DNA from: Candidatus Pantoea deserta
GTDB lineage: Bacteria > Pseudomonadota > Gammaproteobacteria > Enterobacterales > Enterobacteriaceae
DNA: 64,000 bases
Reading direction: 5' to 3'
Assembly (NCBI RefSeq): GCF_003813865.1
Contig: NZ_RMVG01000001.1
Location: 496,001-560,000, forward strand
The stretch's first letter is position 1, and the number at the start of each line of letters is the position of its first letter. Shown here in pieces: positions 58,090 to 64,000 of the stretch. A program made the translations under genes and the position numbers. Below the pieces are notes generated by a model. It was not told the origin of the DNA, ran no database searches, and was given only the letters and a program-made list of their open reading frames with translations.

Positions 58090-58851
58090 TTACTGCTCCA
58101 CCTGTCCTCGCTTCACAAAGCGGATATTATCGACATCCTCAACGTTATAATGGCCTGCCGCGTCATAGTGCACGCGGGTTACGCTGGCATTTTTCAACGG
58201 CTTGCGCTGAGCGCTATAGCCCAGTTCATGCAGCAGCACCGTAATCGCCATGCCGTGCGAGACGATCAGCACGTTTCCGCCGCCCGCCCGCTGCGCCTGC
58301 CGGGCAATCTCATCGACCGCCTGTTTCAGCCTGGCCGCCGCCTGCGGGTAATGCTCCGCTTCGTGGGCCGTATCGGCATCCGCCAGCGCGTTCACCACGT
58401 CGGCAATCGACTTTTCGCCCGCGGTAAAAGCGCGCATCAGCGCCGCCTGCGAGGCTAACCCCACCGTGCTGGCCGCGGCGTCCCACATAAGCCTGGTGGC
58501 CTGCCCTTCAAATTGCCCATAGCTGACCTCGCGCAGCGCGCGGGATTCAATTAGCGGCGGCGTGGCGTCGCGCGCCTGTAAGATCAGCTGCGCCGTGTCT
58601 CTCGCTCTGCCGGTATCGCTGGTCCAGACCGCGATAAAAGGCGTCGACTTGAGACCCTGCCCCAGCGCTTTGGCCGTCCTGACGCCATCAGGCGTCAAGG
58701 GCGAATCCGCCCATCCCTGCACCCGGCCGCTTTTATTAAAGCGGGTCTCGCCGTGGCGCACAAAATAGAGATCCACCTCCGCCGCATAGCTTTGCAGCGT
58801 ATTCAATAACAGCGTGACAACACACAGCAGCATAAACACTGGCTTTAACAT
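58090..58851 (-). CDS. Periplasmic histidine phosphatase-superfamily protein
   Basis: 253 residues. Signal peptide (MLKPVFMLLCVVTLLLN...SYAA, about 24). Branch 1 histidine phosphatase: FVRHGETRFNKSGRVQG gives the phospho-acceptor His, and the second catalytic His is in LIVSHGMAITVLL. May be a broad periplasmic phosphomonoesterase. GGAGG lies before the ATG at 58851. Its function near yjbH/metH is not apparent. Confidence 0.9.
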   Translation of the reverse strand: MLKPVFMLLCVVTLLLNTLQSYAAEVDLYFVRHGETRFNKSGRVQGWADSPLTPDGVRTAKALGQGLKSTPFIAVWTSDTGRARDTAQLILQARDATPPLIESRALREVSYGQFEGQATRLMWDAAASTVGLASQAALMRAFTAGEKSIADVVNALADADTAHEAEHYPQAAARLKQAVDEIARQAQRAGGGNVLIVSHGMAITVLLHELGYSAQRKPLKNASVTRVHYDAAGHYNVEDVDNIRFVKRGQVEQ

Positions 58852-58918
58852 ATCTCCTCCCTGACAGACTTTCGCTATCACCGGTTATAAATTGCGTAAC
58901 GCATTCCGAATCCAACAG

Positions 58919-58976
58919 GCAAAAAAAAAGCGAAACCCGACTGTTCGCATTAACGTAACAGTCAAGGTTTCGCTTT
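58919..58976 (-). terminator. Long intrinsic terminator of metH
   Basis: On the minus strand AAAAGCGAAACC-TT-GACTGTT pairs with AACAGTC-G-GGTTTCGCTTTT, with a small internal bulge and an 11-nt loop, followed by T9. Confidence 0.92.
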
Positions 58977-59100
58977 TGATAACGATCCTGTTGTGCAGCG
59001 AAAATAGCCGACCTTGCGCCCCGGCGTAAACGGCTGACGCCGTCGTTCGTGATCTGACGTGCAAAACCGCCGCTATTTACGACGGGGGTCGGCCCGCTGG

Positions 59101-62100
59101 CTAGTCGGCGTCATAACCCAGGTTCGGCGCCAGCCAGCGCTCGATTTCGCTGACCGTCATCCCTTTACGCGCCGCGTAATCCTCCACCTGATCGCGCTGG
59201 ATCTGCGCCACGGCGAAGTAACGGCTGTCGGGATGGCTAAAGTACCAGCCCGATACCGACGCGCCCGGCCACATGGCGAAGGATTCGGTCAGCTTCATAC
59301 CGGTGTGTTTTTCCACCTCCAGCAGCCGCCAGATCGCCGCCTTCTCTGTGTGCTCCGGACAGGCCGGATAGCCCGGAGCCGGACGGATGCCCTGATAGTT
59401 TTCGCGGATCAGCTCGTCGTTGCTTAGATTTTCCTGCGCGGCAAAGCCCCAGATTGTCTTGCGTACCTGCTCGTGCAGATACTCAGCGAAGGCCTCCGCC
59501 AGACGATCGGCCACCGCCTTCACCATGATCTTGTTGTAATCGTCGTGCTGCGCGTCATACGCCTCGGCCAGCGCGTCCTCCTCCAGACCTCCGGTTACGG
59601 CAAAGGCGCCCAGATAATCGGCCTTGCCGCTCGACGCCGGCGCGACGTAATCCGCCAGACAGTAGTTAGGGAAGTCGGTTTTTTCGGTTTGCTGACGTAA
59701 ATGATGGCTAACGGCAATCACTTCCCGGCGGCTCTCATCGCGGTAAAGGTGGATGTCGTCGCCCACGCGGTTGGCCGGAAAAATCCCCACCACTCCGCGC
59801 GGCGTCAGCGCGTTTTGCCTGCTGAGGGTATCCAGCATGGCGTTGGCGTCGGCAAACAGGCGCTTCGCCTCTTCGCCCACCACTTCATCTTCCAGAATGC
59901 GCGGATACTTGCCCGCCAGCGACCAGGTCATAAAGAACGGCGTCCAGTCGATATAGCGGCGCAGGGTCTCAATTGTGGCGCGCACCTCGCGCACGCCGAG
60001 GTGTTGCGCGACCGGCGGCGTATAGCTTTCCCAGTCAATATCGACCGCGTTGGCGCGCGCGGCCTGTAGCGTAACCGGCGGCGTGCGCGGCTTTTTGCGC
60101 GCGTGCTGAATACGTACGGTGTCGTACTCTTTACGCGTGCGCGCCACAAACGCCTCTTTCAGATCTGGCGACAGCAGCGACGACACCACGCCGACGGTGC
60201 GCGACGCGTTCTGCACGTAAACCGTCGGGCCGCTGTAGTTCTGCTCGATTTTCACCGCCGTGTGCGCCTTCGACGTGGTCGCGCCGCCGATAAGCAGCGG
60301 CAGCGTAAAGCCCTGACGCTCCATCTCTTTCGCGACGTTGACCATCTCATCCAGCGACGGCGTGATCAGCCCCGACAGCCCGATAATATCCGCCTTCTCT
60401 TCAATGGCGGTTTTCAGAATTTTGTCGCTCGGCACCATCACGCCGAGGTCGATGATTTCATAGTTATTGCACTGCAACACCACGCCGACAATGTTTTTGC
60501 CGATGTCGTGTACATCGCCCTTCACCGTCGCCAGCACGATCTTGCCGTTGCTGCGGCCCGCCTCTTTGCTGGCCTGGATATAAGGCTCCAGCCAGGCCAC
60601 CGCCTGTTTCATCACGCGCGCCGACTTCACTACCTGCGGCAGAAACATCTTTCCTTCGCCGAACAGATCGCCCACCACGTTCATGCCCGCCATCAGCGGA
60701 CCTTCAATCACATCGATCGGGCGCGCCGCGGCCTGACGCGCCTCTTCGGTGTCCTGCTCGATAAATTCGGTAATGCCTTTTACCAGCGAATACTCCAGAC
60801 GCTTCACGACGTCCCAGCCGCGCCACTCCGCCTGCTGTTTATCTTCCGCGCCGTCGCCTTTGCTGGCGCGATACTTTTCCGCCAGCTCAAGCAGGCGTTC
60901 GGTGCCGTCGGCGCGGCGGTTAAGAATGACGTCTTCTACCGCATCGCGCAGCTCGGCGGGCAGATCGTCATAAATCGCCAGCTGTCCGGCGTTCACGATC
61001 CCCATATCCATGCCGTTGCGAATGGCGTAATAGAGGAACACGGCGTGAATGGCCTCGCGCACCGGATCGTTGCCACGAAATGAGAAAGAGACGTTAGAGA
61101 CGCCGCCGGAGATCATGGCGTGCGGCAGCTCGCGTTTAATGTCTTCGCACGCGCCAATAAAGTCCATGGCGTAGTTATTGTGCTCGTCGATACCGGTGGC
61201 GACCGCAAAGATATTGGGGTCAAAGATAATATCTTCCGGCGGGAAGCCGACCTCTTCGGTGAGAATTTTATAGGCCCGGCGGCAAATCTCGATCTTACGC
61301 GCGCGCGTATCCGCCTGGCCGACCTCATCAAAGGCCATCACCACCATCGCGGCGCCATAGCGTCGCACCAGCCGCGCATGGCGGATAAAGATCTCCTCGC
61401 CCTCTTTCATGGAAATCGAGTTAACGATGCCTTTGCCCTGGATGCACTGTAGCCCTTTCTCAATCACCTCCCATTTCGAGGAGTCGATCATAATGGGCAC
61501 GCGAGCAATATCAGGTTCACCGGCGATCAGGTTAAGAAAGCGCACCATCGCCGCCTCGGCGTCCAGCATCCCCTCATCCATGTTGATGTCGATGACCTGC
61601 GCGCCGTTCTGTACCTGCTGTAGCGCCACGTCCAGCGCTTCGCTGTATTTTTCTTCTTTAATCAGGCGCTTGAACTTCGCCGAACCGGTTACGTTGGTGC
61701 GCTCGCCCACGTTGACGAACAGCGTATCGCCGCTGATATTCAGCGGCTCCAGGCCGGAAAGACGACAGGCGACCGGCAGCTGCGGCAGTTTGCGCGGCGC
61801 AACGCCCGCGACGATGTCCGCCATCGCCTTAATATGCTGCGGCGTGGTGCCGCAGCAACCGCCGATAATATTCAGGAAACCGGCGCGCGCCCACTCGCCG
61901 ATCTGACCGGCCATCACGTCGGCATCGAGATCGTATTCGCCGAACGCATTAGGTAACCCCGCGTTGGGATGGGCGCTGACATAGCATTCGGCGATGCGTG
62001 ACATTTCCGCCACGTACTGACGCAGCTCATCCGGGCCGAGCGCGCAGTTCAGACCGAACGACAGCGGTTCGGCGTGGCGCAGCGAGTTATAGAAAGCCTC

Positions 62101-62784
62101 AGTAGTCTGGCCCGACAGCGTGCGGCCGGACGCATCGGTAATGGTGCCGGAGATCATCAGCGGCAGCTCGATGCCCAGCGCTTCCATCTCGGTCTGTACG
62201 GCGAAGATGGCCGCTTTGGCGTTGAGGGTGTCGAACACCGTTTCGATCATAATGAGGTCTGCGCCGCCCTCTATCAGCGCGCGCGCCGATTCGCGGTACG
62301 CCTCCACCAGCTGGGTAAAGGAGACGTTGCGGTAGGCGGGATCGTTGACGTCCGGCGAGATCGAACAGGTGCGGTTGGTCGGGCCAAGCACGCCCGCGAC
62401 GTAGCGCGGACGATCCGGCGTTTTTGCCGTCCACGCATCGCAGCAGGCGCGCGCCAGCCGTGCGGCCTCATAGTTAATCTCCGCCGACAGCGCTTCCATC
62501 TGATAGTCCGCCATCGCAATGGTGGTGGCGTTAAAGGTGTTGGTTTCGACAATATCCGCGCCGGCTTCCAGATAGGCATGGTGAATATCGCGGATCACGT
62601 CGGGCTTGCTGAGTACCAGCAGATCGTTGTTGCCCTTGAGATCGCAGGGCCAGTCGCCAAAACGGCTGCCGCGAAAATCCTGCTCGTCCAGTTTATAGCT
62701 CTGGATCATGGTGCCCATGCCGCCGTCCAGCACCATGATGCGTTGCGCGAGCTGCTGATGCAGCGCTTCGGTTCTGTTGCTCAC
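59101..62784 (-). CDS. metH: Cobalamin-dependent methionine synthase
   Basis: 1227 residues from the GTG at 62784 (GAGG five bases upstream), exactly the E. coli length; the ATG 48 bases upstream is therefore rejected. Homocysteine-binding domain with Cys zinc site ([20 protein letters not shown]), methyltetrahydrofolate pterin-binding domain ([13 protein letters not shown]), B12 domain with lower ligand His in [10 protein letters not shown], and the C-terminal AdoMet reactivation domain ([15 protein letters not shown]). Requires B12 supply. Probable MetR site upstream. Confidence 0.97.
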   Translation of the reverse strand: MSNRTEALHQQLAQRIMVLDGGMGTMIQSYKLDEQDFRGSRFGDWPCDLKGNNDLLVLSKPDVIRDIHHAYLEAGADIVETNTFNATTIAMADYQMEALSAEINYEAARLARACCDAWTAKTPDRPRYVAGVLGPTNRTCSISPDVNDPAYRNVSFTQLVEAYRESARALIEGGADLIMIETVFDTLNAKAAIFAVQTEMEALGIELPLMISGTITDASGRTLSGQTTEAFYNSLRHAEPLSFGLNCALGPDELRQYVAEMSRIAECYVSAHPNAGLPNAFGEYDLDADVMAGQIGEWARAGFLNIIGGCCGTTPQHIKAMADIVAGVAPRKLPQLPVACRLSGLEPLNISGDTLFVNVGERTNVTGSAKFKRLIKEEKYSEALDVALQQVQNGAQVIDINMDEGMLDAEAAMVRFLNLIAGEPDIARVPIMIDSSKWEVIEKGLQCIQGKGIVNSISMKEGEEIFIRHARLVRRYGAAMVVMAFDEVGQADTRARKIEICRRAYKILTEEVGFPPEDIIFDPNIFAVATGIDEHNNYAMDFIGACEDIKRELPHAMISGGVSNVSFSFRGNDPVREAIHAVFLYYAIRNGMDMGIVNAGQLAIYDDLPAELRDAVEDVILNRRADGTERLLELAEKYRASKGDGAEDKQQAEWRGWDVVKRLEYSLVKGITEFIEQDTEEARQAAARPIDVIEGPLMAGMNVVGDLFGEGKMFLPQVVKSARVMKQAVAWLEPYIQASKEAGRSNGKIVLATVKGDVHDIGKNIVGVVLQCNNYEIIDLGVMVPSDKILKTAIEEKADIIGLSGLITPSLDEMVNVAKEMERQGFTLPLLIGGATTSKAHTAVKIEQNYSGPTVYVQNASRTVGVVSSLLSPDLKEAFVARTRKEYDTVRIQHARKKPRTPPVTLQAARANAVDIDWESYTPPVAQHLGVREVRATIETLRRYIDWTPFFMTWSLAGKYPRILEDEVVGEEAKRLFADANAMLDTLSRQNALTPRGVVGIFPANRVGDDIHLYRDESRREVIAVSHHLRQQTEKTDFPNYCLADYVAPASSGKADYLGAFAVTGGLEEDALAEAYDAQHDDYNKIMVKAVADRLAEAFAEYLHEQVRKTIWGFAAQENLSNDELIRENYQGIRPAPGYPACPEHTEKAAIWRLLEVEKHTGMKLTESFAMWPGASVSGWYFSHPDSRYFAVAQIQRDQVEDYAARKGMTVSEIERWLAPNLGYDAD

Positions 62785-62870
62785 TGTTGCCTCGTTGACG
62801 TCAGTCTGCTGGCTGATATGCCAGCCCGTCATACTGGCACAACTTTTCAGGGGGAAAAAGCCGCAGCAGG

Positions 62871-62883
62871 TGAGACATTTTCA
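62871..62883. promoter_or_regulatory. Candidate MetR site upstream of metH
   Basis: TGAGACATTTTCA fits TGAA-N5-TTCA with one mismatch, 87-99 bp upstream of the metH start. MetR with homocysteine activates metH in E. coli. Confidence 0.5.
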
Positions 62884-62942
62884 GGCAGCGCGCGTAACAG
62901 ATCCGACCAGCAAGCTCAGGTTTGCAAATTGCGTAATTACCC

Positions 62943-62957
62943 TGAAAATGATTTCCA
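62943..62957. promoter_or_regulatory. IclR autoregulatory operator
   Basis: TGAAAATGATTTCCA matches the IclR consensus TGGAAATNATTTCCA at all but one position; 23 bp before the iclR start, the place expected for autorepression. Confidence 0.75.
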
Positions 62958-62979
62958 CTTTGCGCAAGGAGATCCCCCA

Positions 62980-63807
62980 ATGGTTACGCCCGTTCCCGCT
63001 AAACGCGGCAAGAAACCGCGCGGCGCCCCCGCTGCCGCACCTGTCAGCGGTCAGGTGCAGTCCCTGCAACGCGGCCTGCATCTGCTGGAGCTGATCGCCG
63101 AATCCCACGGCAGCGTGGCGCTCACCGAACTGGCGCAGCAGGCTGGTTTGCCCAACTCCACCACCCACCGCTTGCTGACAACCATGCAGCAGCAAGGTTT
63201 TGTGCATCAGACCGGCGATCTCGGCCTGTGGACGATTGGCGCCCACGCCTTTGTGGTCGGCAGCAGCTTTTTGCAGAGCCGCAACCTGCTGGCGCTGGTG
63301 CACCCTGTTCTGCGCAGGCTTATGGAAACCTCCGGCGAAACCGTTAATCTGGCGGTGCTGGATCTCAGCGACTATCAGGCCGTAATTATCGATCAGGTGC
63401 AGTGCACCCAGCTGATGCGCATGTCGGCGCCGATTGGCGGCAAGCTGCCGATGCACGCCTCCGGCGCGGGCAAGGCGTTTCTGGCGCACCTGAGCGATGA
63501 GCAGGTGACCGCGCTGCTGCATCAGAAAGGGCTGCACTACTACACGCCCAATACCCTGATGTCGCCGCAGAGCCTGAAGGCGAATCTGGCCCTGGTGCGC
63601 AAGGGAGGCTTTGCTTTTGATGATGAGGAGCATGCGCTGGGGCTGCGCTGCGTCGCCGCGCCGATCTACGACGAGCACGGCGACGCTTTTGCCGCGCTGT
63701 CGATTTCCGGGCCGATTGCGCGCATGACCGACGACCGTATCACCGAGCTGGGCGCGCTGGTGATCCGCGAAGCGCGTCAGGTCACTCAGGCCTACAGCGG
63801 CCGCTAA
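62980..63807 (+). CDS. iclR: Glyoxylate bypass repressor IclR
   Basis: 275 residues. Winged HTH (about 25-85; SVALTELAQQAGLPNSTTHR) and effector domain (about 95-270; MSAPIGGKLPMHASGAGKA). Represses aceBAK; glyoxylate and pyruvate modulate it. AAGGAG precedes the ATG; starts MVTPVPAKRGKKP as in E. coli. The frame is open far upstream through the antisense of metH, but that extension is spurious. Confidence 0.97.
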   Translation: MVTPVPAKRGKKPRGAPAAAPVSGQVQSLQRGLHLLELIAESHGSVALTELAQQAGLPNSTTHRLLTTMQQQGFVHQTGDLGLWTIGAHAFVVGSSFLQSRNLLALVHPVLRRLMETSGETVNLAVLDLSDYQAVIIDQVQCTQLMRMSAPIGGKLPMHASGAGKAFLAHLSDEQVTALLHQKGLHYYTPNTLMSPQSLKANLALVRKGGFAFDDEEHALGLRCVAAPIYDEHGDAFAALSISGPIARMTDDRITELGALVIREARQVTQAYSGR

Positions 63808-64000
63808 GCCAGCGCCTGGGCGTAACGCACGCTAAAGCGCTGCGCCTGCCGCCAGGCGATCGCCTCTTCCACATGTCCCTGCCGGATGCGCTGCTGCTGG
63901 GTGCGCCACCAGCCCGCCTCAAAGATTTCAGGATGCAGCTGCTGCAACAGCGCGCCGGTGGCGGCTTCGCTGCACAGCGCATAGCGAAAGGTTTCGGGAA
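63804..64000 (-). CDS. aceK: Isocitrate dehydrogenase kinase/phosphatase, C-terminal fragment
   Basis: The last 65 residues of AceK on the minus strand, cut by the window end. The visible part reads PETFRYALCSEAATGALL, LHPEIFEAGWWRTQQ, then IRQGHVEEAI and RFSVRYAQALA before TAG, aligning with the E. coli C-terminus (FPEEFRHWL..., [24 protein letters not shown]). It reversibly phosphorylates isocitrate dehydrogenase to divert carbon into the glyoxylate shunt. Convergent with iclR with a 4-base overlap of ends. Confidence 0.93.
   Translation of the reverse strand, partial: PETFRYALCSEAATGALLQQLHPEIFEAGWWRTQQQRIRQGHVEEAIAWRQAQRFSVRYAQALA

Noticed and set aside
62074-62979. Long upstream extension of the iclR frame
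   Set aside because: It runs antisense through metH; the ATG at 62980 has AAGGAG and matches the E. coli IclR start.
63782-63982. Minus-strand 66-codon frame at the right edge
   Set aside because: It is a shadow; the adjacent frame encodes the recognisable AceK C-terminus.

Overview
The window is a chromosomal segment of a gamma-proteobacterium of the order Enterobacterales. Gene content, protein similarity to Escherichia coli, moderately high GC and gene order all point to the Erwiniaceae (Pantoea/Mixta/Erwinia); the family assignment is an inference, because no rRNA or marker comparison could be run. The backbone follows the E. coli acs-soxRS-ssb-uvrA-tyrB-dnaB-lexA-plsB-ubiCA-lysC-pgi-metH-iclR-aceK region, with local losses and insertions. 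Both ends cut genes: acs lacks its 5' part and aceK keeps only its last codons.

Layout. 1-3.4 kb: acetate scavenging (acs, yjcH, actP). 3.4-7.9 kb: an inserted, tightly coupled five-gene minus-strand operon (BesD/HalD-type 2-oxoglutarate oxygenase, SAM methyltransferase, ATP-grasp ligase, EamA exporter, AraC regulator). It looks like a small biosynthesis-and-export pathway for a modified amino acid or dipeptide and is the most interesting locus. 8.1-16.6 kb: yfaZ, an lrgAB pair with a divergent LysR regulator, yjcE, ghxP with a PurR box, a glutathione transferase, soxR/soxS with the canonical operator, and yjcB. 16.6-20.7 kb: an AT-richer accessory patch with a TupA-like ATP-grasp gene, a polysaccharide flippase, an IS3 OrfA-like HTH gene without a transposase catalytic domain, and almost 1 kb of noncoding sequence with hairpins. 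20.7-24.4 kb: an EamA transporter, an AraC regulator, an isochorismatase-fold hydrolase and an unknown membrane protein.

24.4-46.5 kb: ssb and uvrA around a LexA box, an alcohol dehydrogenase, yjbQR, tyrB, then yitT and an Lrp/AsnC regulator where E. coli has alr, followed by dnaB, qor, pspG (sigma-54 promoter), dusA, a TraF-like outer-membrane protein, zur, yjbJ, dinF, lexA (two LexA boxes), dgkA, plsB, ubiA and ubiC. 46.5-64 kb: psiE (perfect CRP box), yjbB, a bile-acid-symporter-family gene, lysC with its lysine riboswitch, pgi, the yjbEFGH exopolysaccharide operon, a periplasmic histidine phosphatase, metH, iclR (IclR operator) and the aceK 3' end. The E. coli mal region between psiE and ubiC is absent here.

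Several start codons were reassigned using Shine-Dalgarno position and agreement with E. coli protein starts, often to GTG (tyrB, pspG, yjbB, metH, ubiA, yjbF). No tRNA, rRNA, CRISPR array or complete insertion sequence was seen.
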